From the NCBI GenBank assembly GCA_001414345.1, contig LLCB01000129.1:87950-151949 (forward strand): a DNA stretch of 64,000 nt. The letters are read 5' to 3'. The position numbers were made by a program, and so were the translations under genes. Positions 14,058 through 26,989 of this stretch are shown here, one piece after another. This DNA is from Hymenoscyphus infarciens. Lineage: Eukaryota > Ascomycota > Leotiomycetes > Helotiales > Helotiaceae. Every line of letters begins with the position of its first letter. The stretch's first letter is position 1. A model generated the notes under the pieces. The model did not search any database. It saw only the letters and a program-made list of their open reading frames with translations, and was not told the origin of the DNA.

Positions 14058-15000
14058 TCTCTCTTTTATTCTTCTAGTTTATCTAGTAATAATATTAAGA
14101 AAGTAATAGAATTATAAGAATAAAAACATCTCGGTATATAATATTAAATAAGAAGAAGAGAGCAAGTTAATAGAGTTTAAATTATTATCTTATAATCTCG
14201 ATGAAAAGTAGTCTTTTATATTTTATAATTTCAATATTTATATTTAAGATATTATACTAATATTCTTTATTTACTAATAATAGTTCTAACTAATTACGTC
14301 TCTAAATATCTTTAAGATCCTTTTAATCGAAAGTAGTATTAAACGCTAGCTTTATATATTAGAAAGAATAATTATTATAAACCTTCTTAAATAATACTTT
14401 ATTAGAATAAACTATATATTATAAAAAAGTATTTAAGTATTAGCTATACTACTAGTACTCTCTCTTATACTTCAAGTATACTTATATCTTAAGTATAATA
14501 GTATAATACTATCTATAAAAGAGATACTAGATATATTAAGTATACTAGAAGTATTAGAAGTAAAAATAGATTATATATATATATATTAGTATATATAGAG
14601 CTATAGTAGTAGTAGTAAATTACTAGGTAGTAGAGTAGATAAAAGATATATATAAACATTTGAAGATTTAATCTCTAGAAGTCTAAATCTTTTCTTAGTA
14701 GTATATATTCTATTTATATATATACTAAGATAAATGAGGTTAAAAAAGAGAGAATTAAATCACTTTTAAATATATATATACTAAACACTAGTATATATTT
14801 AGAGTTAGTATATATATATATATATAAGCTAAACAGAGCCTAGAAGAATTAAATTTATTATATATAATATAGAGTTATTTTATAGCTAAGAGTACAAAGC
14901 CTTTATCTTAATAACATTTACTTAATATAAATAGTCAAAGAAGGTTAGAGAGTTAACTTAATCGTATAAAGTTCAGATATCAAGAATTTCATAGCTATTA
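14058..15000. other. AT-rich island margin without recognisable gene
   Basis: Continues the CpA-poor composition with simple AT runs (for example 14568-14600 and 14808-14826). No family is recognisable. Normal composition returns at about 14900-15050, so this is the faded edge of the RIP-affected island. 15001-15488 has ordinary composition and no gene that I can see. Confidence 0.6.
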
Positions 15001-15488
15001 GAATTAAAATTGTCGAATCGTCTAGGTGGGAGAAAACTTCCCTTTTAAAAGAATCTTTATATCACAATTTCAAATAGTACTGCGATTTTCCTGCGTTCAA
15101 GATCTCATTCCATTCCCTTCCTAAAAAGAGGAAAATAAACTAGGCGGAAGAGAGAGCAAAAAAGAAAAAGCTCCGCCACGAAAGACAACAGAAACAACGG
15201 GGATGAGCCGATTACAACAAATTTGTGTCCATGACGGACACGTATTATAGTCCCAAGTCTTCCCCCAATGGTTCATGATACTGTCAATCGATTAAAAACA
15301 AAAAACGCCGTTTGTAGAGGTCTTTCTCCACCCAACGATCCTAACTCCGAGATGTCAGGAGTATCGAAAAAGGACGACAACCAAACTCCAGAGAAATATT
15401 GACAAGCTGTAACACTCTTAGTAAATATTCATGGAAATAGTGCTTGTATTGCGAAGGATTCTTACCTAGAGTAGGAATTGGTGACATT

Positions 15489-16212
15489 TCACAAGCGGCG
15501 ACAACGGAACTCCGAGAATTTCCTCTATTTTGATATTAGCATTGTAATAAAACAGGAGGAGATGCGGAATACCTACTGTGATGATTCTGGCTCCGTGCTC
15601 AATATTATCACCCCGCAAACGAAGACGCCGAGCCAAAGCATATCTCTCGTCATCAGAGGGACTGCGGTTGAGTTGGAAGGCAGCTTTCAGGGCATCCAAT
15701 TGGGCGGGACTAACCGAAGTTGACCTTGTATCGTTGAGGGGGCGGCGGGCAAGCTGGCGGTGGGGGGCGGCAGCTGGTGGTGGAGGAGGTGGTGGTGGTG
15801 GTGGGAGAGATGGCGCTGGGAGGACAGGTGCTGGAAGAGGGGCGGCTGGCAGAGGGAGGTTGGGGCCTGCAAGCATTGGGGCAAGCACAATTGGTGCAGC
15901 AGCCTCTTCATCAGCAATTGGTGCACGGCCAAAAGCAAACATTGCATATAGCTCAGGATCAGAGCGGAATGGTAGGGCGGGTGGAAGAGGTGGGAGGGCA
16001 ACGATCTACGATTTCACAACAATTGTTAGCATCCAGTTTCTCTAAGTTCATAGAAATGGGTTTCTTTGATATGCGCGGCAAAGGAGAAAAAGAAGAGGAA
16101 GACTTACTGGAGGAGGAGCAGGAACGCCAGGGGCGGAAGGTAAAGGCTTGCGGCCAAAGAGCTCAGCTACGCTGGGTAGCATTACTGGTTCATTTGCTGC
16201 AGGTGCAGACAT
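15489..16212 (-). CDS. Small proline-rich protein with a homeodomain-like C-terminus
   Basis: Three exons join in frame: 16212-16108, 16005-15577 and 15524-15489, giving 189 residues. Introns at 16006-16107 and 15525-15576 have GTAAGT and GTAGGT donors, and the second has a CTAAT branch site. The N-terminal 130 residues are rich in Pro and Ala, with a run of ten prolines. Residues from about 138 (SPAQLDALKAAFQLNRSPSD onward) resemble helices 1 and 2 of a homeodomain (LxxLxxxFxxxxxPSxxER..LARRL). The recognition helix is not canonical: instead of WFxNRR the spliced end reads FSEFRCRR. If intron 2 is retained the protein ends differently at 15466. It may be a short nuclear regulator, but DNA binding is inference. 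Confidence 0.6.
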
Positions 16213-16978
16213 TTTGGAGATGGTGGTGGTGTGTGCAAGTTTTGCGGTCGGTGTGTGTAGAGGTTTATTGTCAGATGAGGGTTGGTCGTGATTTTCGTAA
16301 TGTTTGTTTTGATTTTGGTTGGGGTATTAGCCGAAGGGCTAAGGGGGGGGGAGGAATTTCAGAATGTTCTTCCAACCCACGTGTTGTGGTCAGTGCACTT
16401 TCTAAATACAAACTCAAACTTGTCAGCCAGCAAATGTCAAGTAAGCTAAGCGTCGCCAAGAACCCCAAAAAGAGTCGCGGGTAAGCTATGCAATTACCAG
16501 TAAGCCAAATTTCAAAATTTCACGGGATTAGCTTCGACCTCAGCAACTCGTTGGCCTCAATCTGAGTATTTTGTTCGTGGTTCAGACCAAGATCTTATCT
16601 AGATCTTCCTGGCTGCAAGTGTGAGACCTGGTGACAACGAAATTCAAAACAAAATTTGCTATCAAATAAACCTGAAACATCTTCTTGACTTATACTTTTC
16701 CAGTTTTGAAACTCTCTGGAATGCGACAGAAAGAACACTGTTATGAACTTATTGTTAGACTGTTTGGAGACAGCTTGAATGTCATTCAAACCCTGGGGGG
16801 GATTTTTGAACAGCACCAAAGTAGTCCCACGCTGCGAGCGGCGGCGAAGGACAGAACAGGTTCAATTGGGTAAAATATAGATAAGAGCGGTAGCTCGTAA
16901 CTAAGGTTTACAACAAGTCATTGCATTGACAGGAAACCATACTGGAATTCCCTTTAAAGGTCCCTTTTGTTGGGAAAT
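16213..16978. other. Intergenic stretch
   Basis: Ordinary composition. Only short overlapping ORFs without protein-like character; presumably the upstream region of the minus-strand gene ending at 16212. Confidence 0.4.
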
Positions 16979-18030
16979 ATGGCAGACTCAAGCCATTCAT
17001 ATGCGCTATCTATCACGGACGGACGAAGAGAACCTCAAGTGAACCCCTATCTACTCGCAATGAAGGAAGGGTTGGGCGTTGGATGTATCCTGAAGGGCCC
17101 GAGCGGGAGTGAGTTGGTTGAGTGTTTAAACCACCCATGGAAAGATGAGTCCTCTCGTATGTCGAACAATTTTTGTACTATCCAAAGGAAACAACCTTAC
17201 AGGAAGCACCCACTGGTTGTTTTGGGTTTCTTGTTGGAAGCGGATTGTAATACAGGATTGAAGACGCTTTTGGTTGAATTTGCAAAAGTGAGTGCTGCGT
17301 GTAGTGAAATCGTGTGGGAAGTGCCACTGACACGCTCGCTATAGATCTCCTCATCTCAGAACGTGGAGGATGGAGCTGGAGGTCCAACCACCCCTATAGC
17401 CATCCGTCGGCCACATTATCCCACCCAAGATTCAATCTTAAATTACACTTTTGAAAAGAGTGGAGTTCGCCAGCCCTTCACCAAAAACAGCTGGATTTTA
17501 TTGAAACATCGTCATACCGTACCATATTGGACGTGTTAGCCCCGCCGACATACGACTCGACGAAAAATCATATCTCAGACTTAAAGGGAAAGTGGCAAAG
17601 TTTGAACCAGAACCCCACAGATCTTCCTGGGAAAAAGTATGGATTCGAACTGAATATTTACGAGGGGCTCCACTAGCCACTAACGTACATGAAGCCAGGC
17701 TTTCAGATACCGAAGGTAGTTCCTCAGAGACAGAGAGCGAGTCAATGAAAAGTAGTCCAGGAACTACACCAAATACCAGTGACTCAGAAGAGGAAGATCT
17801 GGGTGATCCAAGAAGTAAGTAACGCACACATTCTTTTTGAAACCACTAACCATTCTACAGGAAATTATCCGATTTCAACGCCTCCATTGATTGAGAAAGA
17901 ACCACTCACCCCCAAGCAGCGATCGAATCCTGAGACGGCGAGAAACGTGGAAATAACCGAACACAGAGATCAAATCGATCACACCGTACTACGCAGCATC
18001 AAAGATATCATTTATTCCTGTTTTGGATGA
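16979..18030 (+). pseudogene. Hypothetical multi-exon gene with a frame break
   Basis: Exon-like reading frames join plausibly: 16979-17287, then (after an intron 17288-17359 with GTGAGT donor, CTGAC branch and CAG acceptor) a frame running from 17360 to a TAG at 17536-17538. A different frame opens after 17504 and continues smoothly (HIGRVSPADIRLDEKSYLRL onward) to 17814, then splices over 17815-17860 (GTAAGT...CTACAG) to a stop at 18030. No intron of workable size joins the two middle frames, so a one-base shift around 17505-17535 is the simplest reading, either a real mutation or a sequence error. The later part is acidic and Ser/Glu-rich. No family is recognised. Confidence 0.4.
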
Positions 18031-18470
18031 GAGAACGCGTAAGTAGAAACCGATACGGTCAATAAATCATAAGATTGACTTTGAATATACTCTATCAAGG
18101 CACTTGTCAAGTTCAACCCGAAGTACGTTGCTGCTTTCCAAGATCTTTGAGAGGAAACAGTGAGGCTGAGACGATGAAGTTTTAGAGAAGCTACACAATT
18201 ATTCCCGCAATGAGAGCTCCTTTATTGAGGTGGGAGTGGTCCTGATTGAACGACAAACTCACCAGAGGGATGTTGATTGTAATTTTGAGAAATACCCATT
18301 CCGCTATAAAATAACTAAGAAGTATATCGAACCAAGTCAAAAGGCCTTCACGGATATCAGGATAGATTCTTCCCAAATAAGTGCCAATATAGCCAACGCC
18401 AACCCCAGGCCGGAACCTTTCAACAAAAACGCCAAATAAGAGGGGGTCTCAAAAACTCTATGGCCCGCAT

Positions 18471-19512
18471 TCACCACCTCCACCAAGTTATCAGACCAAA
18501 TACCGCAGCAGAAACAACAACAAGAAGTGTCCCGGACCAATCATCAGAGCCACCAGAACTATCGCTCTGTGCATGATTTGGAGTTGGCTGTCTATAAGTA
18601 GGAGTTGACTGTCGGTAAGTTGAAGGAGGTTGCCGAAACCCTGAAGAATGAAGACTTTGCCAAGTCTGGTGGCCATGGTGAGTCCGAGAAGTGTAGACAG
18701 GCGCGAGAGGAGGGGAATCATGATGTCTCCAATGTCTCGTCGGCACACTCCCATACCCGGGATATTCAACTACTGTTTCCCTCGCATGCTCAATCCTGGC
18801 AGATACAACAGGCGCAGGACGTATTTCTTGTAGCGGAGCTTGCGGATTCGCCAACGCCAATAGTCTTCTTTTAGCAGTCTGAGGTACCTCATCAGTCGGC
18901 TCGTAATCATCACCACCAAGGCCGAATTTTGCCATCAGCAGGTGGTAATCTTCTTTTCTTATTCGGGTTTTATAGGCTCTTTTCTTTTTGTTTCTTTCGA
19001 AGGAACGTAGAGAGGAGATAGGAACGGGGTAGATGTGTAAAGTGCTAACATAGGATTGTTTATGTAAAACGCCCGACTCGAGGTGGAGCTGTGTGATATG
19101 CTCGTCGGGGGATTTCGAATGGAAAATTGGGAGCGAATCTTTGATATGTGGCCTTCGATGGGATCCTCGGATGTATCCGATGAGTGGGAGGGAGTCAAAG
19201 GAGGTTATCTATTTCAATAAATGTTGTTAGCGTGAACATCGAGACAAATTCTTCGAGGACGAGGATACTTACACAAGCAATGTCACAAATGAAGTCTCCT
19301 TGCTTTTGAGAACCCGGTTTTTGAGAAATTTTCAGAACAATGGCGGGATGATTGTAACCTTCTAGGTCGAGCTCCGAGGGGTTTAAAGTGCATGATTGGC
19401 AACAGCATATTATGTCGTTGCCGAGTGCTTCTTTTAGAGGAAGCCATACTATTGCTCCGACACATATATCACGTGCTTTGATGGGCGAACGATCTCGGCG
19501 TGATGAATCCAT
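18471..19512 (-). CDS. Hypothetical fungal protein with C-terminal membrane anchor
   Basis: Two exons, 19512-19273 and 19208-18471, separated by a 63-nt intron (GTAAGT donor, GCTAAC branch, ATAG acceptor), give 325 residues. Residues 1-130 have the look of a family common in filamentous ascomycetes but of unknown function: GAIVWLPLKE near residue 19, a CCCQSC cluster near 37, then HPAIVLKIS near 55 and ITSF at the exon junction. The middle is basic, then Pro/Thr/Ser-rich. The last about 20 residues (WSGTLLVVVSAAVFGLITWW) form one hydrophobic helix ending at the C-terminus, which suggests a tail-anchored membrane protein. Function unknown. Confidence 0.7.
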
Positions 19513-21761
19513 TACCTTGACAAACCAAGCTCGAGCTTATCTTCTTCCCTCGCTCCCGGCGATATATCCTTGGGATTGAGGCCGTGTAGATAATGTGAGA
19601 GATTAACAAGTGAGGGAAAAAGCAGAATAGCATTGAGATGCGATTTGAAGACACTTTTAAGTGCCGCGAGGCTCAAGTGGTAATGATCCCGTTGGGGGTA
19701 CACAACTTATGCAATAACACGAATGAGGAAATTCGGTAGGTGGTGTAGTGTGGTGTTGGCAAAACATATAGAATGATAGGAACTGATTGGTCTGCTTACA
19801 ATGCGGGGGATGAGCGGTTGGGGTCGCAACTATGGCGACGCTGTAATGCATGCACGAGATGCTAGGCATATTCCGTTGCAAAACAATTCGTTTCGGAATA
19901 ATGCCAGTTTTCTTCATAGCAAATCCCTACCTAAAGTAAGAAGTGACCTTCATAAGTCCCAAAAAGGCGATAGTTAAGGTGTAAAACCAAAATGCTAAGA
20001 AAATTCCATATTTTCGGGCTGGTAACTAAGGTGTATAAAAAAGGTTAAGAATAATTGAAAAAACGTCTAACGAAAGAAAAGTGTATGGAAACCACATGGC
20101 TAACTCGTATAACAAATCTCTCTTATAAGGTTAGATTAATTGAAACCAATCTCCTAATGTGGTATACAATTTCCCATCTTACCCGAGACACCGTATTGTA
20201 GTATGGTCTATGATATGTTTATCTCATCCCCTAAAAAATACCTACAAAAGAATCTGACGGCTAAGATTCTAACTCAGGGAAGTCTCCTAAGACTCTCTCT
20301 CGCCACAACTTTCCCAGGCTTGCAATTCTGTTCTAACGCAATCATCCCCTTATGTGTCCGGGTCGCTGCTTGGCCTGCTGGGAGGCGAGAGGCTAAAATT
20401 GTGGTCGTGTGTATGGTGTGCCTCTTGCAAGGCATATTCTTCGGTCGCGTTTCTCGGTGGCTCGAAGGTCTAGGGGCAGAAGACCTCGCAGGCGTGGGGT
20501 TGACTAGAAATGACACGGAAAACTGATAGCATGCTGAGCTGCACCTTGTAGGTATCGATTGACGTCGTTTGATTGAAGGTGGCGAGATGAAATGAAAGTT
20601 GGAGAACGGGAGTTGGTCTTGGCCTTTCCCCGTTACTTCATGTCACGTCACGTAAATATTTGCTATCAAAATCTCTTTCATATTCCTTTAACTATTTCCT
20701 AAAGATCTTTGCTTGCGGATGTTAATTTCTGGCGTTTTTTTTTGTTTCGGCACGAGCGTTAGTGAGAGTAGATGATGTAGACATTAGACGTAGGTCTGTA
20801 AATTTTCTATAAATATTCGTAGATATCGCTAATTCGCACGAATACAAGAACTACGAAGATATTTACGAGTAACTCTCTTACTACGAAAATAATTTTGGAA
20901 GCATGAGAATATCTCGAGGAATGAAGAGCTACTTGCTACCCTACTCCACGAGATGCTGTATGCCTTCATTGAGATCCATCGTTGTCGTCTATACCGACTC
21001 TCAAGGTTTACTTCATACTTGTAATAGAGGGCTTGGACATGTTACATTCTATAGCCCTGCCTTTGCAGACTCTTTTGTACTAATGAAAGAAGCCTTAGAG
21101 CGTACCGTTAAATGGCCTATGGGTTAGACTCATATTAGGGAATGCATTATTGATTCCCTGTTTTATGACCAATAGCAAATCCACAGGTATAATTTAGCAC
21201 CTGAATTCTTTAGTAGCCCTGATATATGAGGTTAGAAGCTAAACATGGGCCATTTGACTGTCCCAAGGCTTACCTTGCTCTTAGTTTATCAGATCTAGCA
21301 AGGGATGACGTGGCAGCCGACGAAGACTCTTAATTGTCAAATTTGATCTGATAAGAGGAAACTCTACGACGATTAACAATTAAATACAATACTTCTATTA
21401 CAACCACCCTTTTCTACAATAACAAAAGTAAAGTGAGATTTTGAATACGGCAATTTCAGTTCGTTTATGTCTATGTTCCTATGAGAGTTTTGATGATGGA
21501 CGTGCAACCGATTGACAGTTACTATATTCCTTATCTGGTATTCCATTCTTGGAGGTAACAAGACGCAGTAGGGTTCACATTGCCTGATCGAGTCTAGGGG
21601 ATATCACAAAAGCTATTATCAAAGCATGGTACGAGACGTCGCAAAAATCATGCATGGCCGAGAGTGATACTTTAACATATACCTAGAGTATAGAAACTCC
21701 TCCGGTATCCTTCTTTGCTTAGTCTCTTATCCCCTCATTATCCCATACTTATCAATAGTAC
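19513..21761. other. 2.2-kb intergenic stretch
   Basis: Short ORFs exist (for example 20203-20526 and 20903-21127 on the plus strand), but none shows domain-like sequence, clean splice sites or a neighbour that would support it. A1: 20800-20885 contains several ACGAA/CTACGAA motifs of unknown meaning. I see no RNA gene or transposon here. Confidence 0.4.
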
Positions 21762-22444
21762 TCACCAGTGTGTCTCAGTGAGGCCCTCCGGATTCCAGCC
21801 TCCAAGATTCGCCAAAAAGTCATTCTTCATATTCCAATGTTCATCTCGTGCCCGCCAACTTTCTACCTTCATAGCTTTTGAGACTGATGGTGGTATAGTA
21901 ACCCAAACATGCCACTTCACGGATTTTCGCAAAGTGTCTTGTAATAATTTAGGAGAGTTTGCGAAAGGTGGTCCTGGAGTCAAAAAGTCAGTACATACTT
22001 TACTCTAGATGATCATGAGTCTGAGAATAAAAGAAAGGACTTACCGTGACAGCCCTTGCCCAAATGTCCCTGCGAAGCATGTTTGAGCTTCAGACCCTTA
22101 TCCATACAGCAAGATTTCTAACAGTGATGTAAATCAATAAAAGCATGTACCATTTCGTGCAAAAGAACCGAGATGAAGTACTCTTCGTAAGTACACATAT
22201 ATGCCTCAACCCGACTTCGACGCGCGATTTGGAGCCATATTTTCCTCTCAAATCGGGAATAAAGACCATGAGAAGATTCCAATCCATCGAACTCAAGTCC
22301 ATTTAGCCGCCGAAAGCTCACACCCTTGAGAATGCTTTTGAGTGATCCAGCAAAGAACCAATCATCACGTAATTCCATCCATGAATCAAGAAGTTGTTTC
22401 AGTCGGTCCGCTAACGATGCCATTGGGATTTCAGAAGACAACAT
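21762..22444 (-). pseudogene. SprT-like zinc metalloprotease gene with an in-frame nonsense codon
   Basis: Exons 22444-22045 and 21973-21762 (intron 21974-22044, GTAAGT...CCAG) total 612 nt, exactly 204 codons including the final stop, and read through in one frame apart from a single TAG at 22118-22120 (codon 109). Before the stop lies the zincin signature LLHEMVHAF (HExxH at residues 96-100). After it come CC, GKGCHG and PPF in the spacing seen after the active site in SprT-like proteins, where Cys residues form a zinc ribbon and GHG..F is common. SprT-domain proteins such as Spartan/Wss1 relatives process DNA-protein crosslinks; this short form is only family-level similar. TAG could derive from CAG by one C-to-T change in CpA context, the RIP signature. 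If translated it would stop just after the active site. Confidence 0.6.
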
Positions 22445-23711
22445 CTCTTGGTATTTTGCCTTGAGAGGCGGTCAAGTCGAAATGATGTGACCTAAGAGAG
22501 AAGGAATGTCGTGGGGAGAATAGCAGCTGTATTAAAAGCCTCGATTAGGGGATTCGAAATTGAAATCGTTCAGCGGTCTCGGGTGTTTGGCATCGATAGC
22601 ATCGTCGGGGTTGACAACTCGGCAAATTCGTGCTTTTCGGTAGTTGAAAGGGACCAGACGTTGCATAAAGCTTTTCCAGAACCCGTAGACCTATCCTTTC
22701 TTGGAAGAGCGATGGGTGTGCTGTGTTTGGCTGGAGTTGGCCGTTGCTAGCGACTTGGTACCTCGAGAGGAGAAAGCGGTCTTAATGAAACTCCACATCG
22801 TTTTTTGATTAGTCAAAATCAACAACTCGGGTAATTCTGGTAATATCGAGAAGAGTGTTGTGGGAGAGCGTCCTGATGCGGTCTCTTTTAAACACTGCAT
22901 TGTTCATTCATTGTGAGAGTGAATTCGCAAATGAAAATAGACATCCATGCCCTAGTCTACCACCACATTTTCATAGAACTTATCAATAGTAAACTGAGCT
23001 GTTCTTATATTTTCCCCACAAAACAGTCGAGCAGTCGCAAAAGACAGTGATAAAAGTGCCTCCCTCTCTCTGGACTTTCCACTGAACAAACCACAATGTA
23101 AAAATTAAAAACAGTCAAGGTTTATTATAGCATCACCTTGCTTTTAAAACCTCATTCAAGATTTTTGGGGGATTTTTCTGAGCTCTTTAAGAGATATTGT
23201 TAGTGTTTTCGCCAAAGGGAAGAAATACGGGCATTTTTTGTGAGGTTGTAAAACAGAGGGCAACCGGCAACCACAGGAAGCCCACGAAATATAGGCTAGA
23301 AGGAGTGCAGTATAGGAGAATGAAACGGGATCGGGCCGAATAACCCGAGCCACCCGAAGCGGGCTAGTTTTAGCGGACTCTTTTCCCCGCACCCGCTCCC
23401 CACCTCACGTTTTCTAGCTGAAATTGGCCGGGCAGGTTACTCCGTATTGTTTTTTGATATCTCCAACTTGTGAACAATTTCGTCCAGACTGCAACCACTC
23501 CCATCGCGCCTCTTTTGTGTCGAGTCCCAGCATTTCATGTATCGTTCTATCAGCCCGGTGCAATTCTCTGGTAGCCCGTCTCAAATTGCCCTTGGGCCTT
23601 GGCCTGTCATCCTTCTTCCCCTGCTGGAGTAGGAGGTTACATTGATTTTGAATCGCCGTCAGTCCCCGCTGGCACTACGCCAACCACCCATTCGCGCGCA
23701 ACATCGTCTTC
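22445..23711. other. Intergenic stretch upstream of the transcription factor
   Basis: Ordinary composition, no convincing ORF. The segment 23390-23711 directly precedes the Zn2Cys6 gene and probably holds its promoter and leader. Confidence 0.4.
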
Positions 23712-26707
23712 ATGGCTGAATCGGCAAAGATATCTATGTTGCCTACTCTGATGGCCGGGCCGAGTCATAGTAATAGCAATGCCGCATCCAACAGCTTTGC
23801 AATGCCGCCGCCTCCAAATGCCGAACCGGAACCCGCTGCATCCATTGAGAGACAGGGTGGACTTCCGCCACTGGAATCAATGAGAGCATATCGGGCATGT
23901 TTAAACTGTCGGAGTAGGAAGAGCAAGTGTTATTTGGAGGCGAATGGCGGAAGACCCGTGAGTTCCAATTATCCCGTCATCCTTGCAATAAAGACCGTAC
24001 ACACGGAGTGGGTATTGTCCGGGAACTTGCGTTTTTTATATAGTATCGTCTATGTCTTCCAGGTTTGACCATATTCTCTCGTGTATTTGGCTTACTATGG
24101 TGTGCTAAAAATAATAGACTAATAATGTGACAGCCTTGTAGAAGATGCCAACGAGAAGGCAAGGAGTGTGTTCTGGGTGAAAGTCACCGTGGGGGACGTC
24201 GAGTAAGAAAGAAGCCAAAACTCGATGACAATGCGGACCAAGATAATCAGAATTCTCCTCCAAGTAACCACGATGATCTAGCCCTTATGAACAGCCCCAA
24301 CTCAACATCCAATCCCGCTTTCTCTCCATCATCAATACCATTGCAGGGTGCTGTGTACAGTAATCCTCGGCAATCGCCTCATCAGCCAATATCACATTTC
24401 CAGAACTCATATAGTACTCGGTCAGCCGATCAAACATACGCATGGCCACAACAACTAACACCTACGACTGCCGCAGATGCTCACAGTTCTATTCGGGTGG
24501 AAGAAAAACATGTGAGAATCTCTAGCGTTGTCAAAGTAAATCAAGCTAACCCTTGTACAAAGCTCAACGGCTCTAATACTCGTCCCTCGCTTCGCTCTCG
24601 ACAGGAATCTCACGTTACCTTAACAACTAAATCAGCTGAAAGAACTGGTGTGCATGACAATATTGCTTCGGTAGACTTACAAAATCCATCTGATGCTTTA
24701 GATATCCTGGCTCAAGTAGCTCATACTGCCGATGATGGAGATTCGCCGCCCAGTGATCAGACTCCGAACCAAGCAAGGCATCATCAGACAAGCTCAATTG
24801 AAAGCCTCCACAATCCCCTTCCTACGAACCCGGAATCTTACTTTCATTACAAGCCCGTGCAAGATGGAATGATCAATCCAGAGATGATTTACCATTTGTT
24901 TTCAAGGTAAGCTTTCAAAATGTGACAATGTTGAATTTCTTGCTAAGGAATTATAGCTACGAAGAATTCTTCCATCCATTCTTCCCAATTATCCCGCAAG
25001 AGACCTTTGATCGTACAAGACTTCCGTGGATGTCTCGCAATGAACCTCATTTATTCTCCGCTATCCTCACGGTCGCTTCCAAAGATCAAGAACGAGTGCA
25101 TCAAGTTTGCTATGACCACAATCAACAACTCGTGTCTATGATCTTATCGGGTGCAGATGCAGACGTTGAAGCGGTTGAAGCACTGCTGCTGCTGTCACAA
25201 TGGGTATCTCATCGGCCCCAATCCACTCTTGCTGTTGGTCGGGGTGAAGAAGATCGTGTTGCTTGGATGTATATCGGGACTGCTTTACGACTCGGATACT
25301 TTCTCGGAATTGATCGGGCCTCCTTCAAAAGCGATCCCAATGAGGACCAAGCAATCTTCAATCGCAAAAGACTCGTATGGTCGGCATGCTATATTTGCGA
25401 TCGACAAGTCTCTGTCCGAATCGGAAAAGGATTCTGGTCTCGAGGCCCTGGTCCTTTATCCGGACTTCGGTCTAGTGATTTTCCTACTCTTCAACCTCCA
25501 CCGAATTCTCAAAGTTCCGATGATTGGAGTCGGATTTTTCAAGCTAATCTCGAGTTGACACAAATATTTGGCAATGTACACGATATTCTCTACTCTTCGA
25601 AAGGTCATGGATGGAAGGAAATGTTGGAGGGTAGATATACGAAGTATCTGGATGACTTCCGGACGAGTATTAGGAATTGGCATGAGCTTTGGGGTGATTT
25701 CAGCTGTAAGCATCAGCTATGCATCGTTCCTCCTATATATTATTAACATTAGATAGGCTCTCCGAGGTTGAAAGCAAGTTTGTTATTGACGTACGATTAC
25801 CTCCGGTTATATGTCAATGCATTTGCATATCAAGCCACTATCTCAAGAGCTCTCACTTTTCAACGAGATAGCCAACGGACCCCAAATCGCCCAATGCCAC
25901 TGATAGACGCTTCGGCTTCCGACGCACGATTTATATATGAGGCAGTTGACGCAGCAAAATCCTTATTATCCACTTTCAATACTTTTGTTGACCCGGAAAC
26001 ACTTCGATACATGCCATCATCCTACTATCTTTTCATCATCTACAGCGCCGTCTTCCTCTACAAGGTAAACAAGAATTTCCATTCCTCTCCCCTCTTGAAT
26101 TCCGTGCAAGACTATACAAAAGATTGTCTTGAATCTAATCTTCTCACAGGCAAGGTCAACCACCACAATGACCGAAGAAGAGAGAACTGTAGTCCGTCAA
26201 ATGGTCCAACAAACAATTGAACGCCTCGAAAAAGCCTCCGTAGGCGCCAACGGAATGGGCTCCCGCTACGCCCGTCTCCTCCAACTCCTCTGGCGCAAAG
26301 CCCCCAAAAGAACAAATCGTGACCCCCAAAACATCGACAATAAATACAGCATGAACCCCACTCACACACAATACGATCAACCAGGCGGCTTCACACCAAT
26401 CCGCATCAATAACGGAAACGGAATTAACGGGGTAAATGGCAGCTCACAGTTTCAATCTCAACCTAGACAAACTGGTACTGGAACTTTCAGTTGGTTGGAT
26501 CTGGGCGCAACGTGGAATTTCGCGACGCAGAATAATAGCGTTAGTGCTAGTCAAGGGGGGGAGAGTGTGGATTTGGAGAATGGCGGGATTGGGATTGGAA
26601 TGGATATTGATGGGATGAGTCCTTCGAATTTCAATTTTGGCGATATCGGGTTGTTGAGTGCGGATTATTCTCTGTTGGAGGGGGATAATCCGAATTTGCT
26701 CTTTTGA
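23712..26707 (+). CDS. Zn(II)2Cys6 fungal transcription factor
   Basis: Five exons (23712-23957, 24134-24906, 24948-25705, 25757-26064, 26150-26707) sum to 2643 nt and 880 residues. The binuclear zinc cluster spans intron 1: Cys 63, 66, 73, 84, 87 and 94, spaced C-x2-C-x6-C-x10-C-x2-C-x6-C, followed by basic residues (RGGRRVRKKPK). A Ser/Pro/Asn-rich linker follows. From about residue 340 a fungal transcription-factor middle region is visible: FHPFFPIIPQETFD, then LLLLSQWV, AWMYIGTALRLGYFLGID and RKRLVWSACYICDRQ. The C-terminus is Gly/Asn-rich and acidic. Such proteins bind CGG half-sites as dimers and control catabolic or secondary metabolic genes; resemblance to the Aro80 type is a guess. 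Intron 3 (24907-24947) is short at 41 nt. The nearest neighbours give no clear target. Confidence 0.88.
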
Positions 26708-26989
26708 GGGGGGTATGTAGGTGCTAGGTGTAAAGCGCGTGATAGATGAGGATTTCGTGCTGGGGGTGTTCCTCATTTTCGGGATTTAGGGCGTGAAGGT
26801 GTTGCAAAAGTTTACAGTGTGTACAGCAAGTTGTCGAGTTTTTTCTCGCGGGAACGACGAAAAATAATGTATCTACTCATGTACAAATATCAAATCATCA
26901 CAGAACTGGTGGCACTACCATGCAGCCGCCGAAGGAGGCGTTACCAGGGAAAGATGAATATAGCTAAGGTCACTTTGCCACCCCAAAGT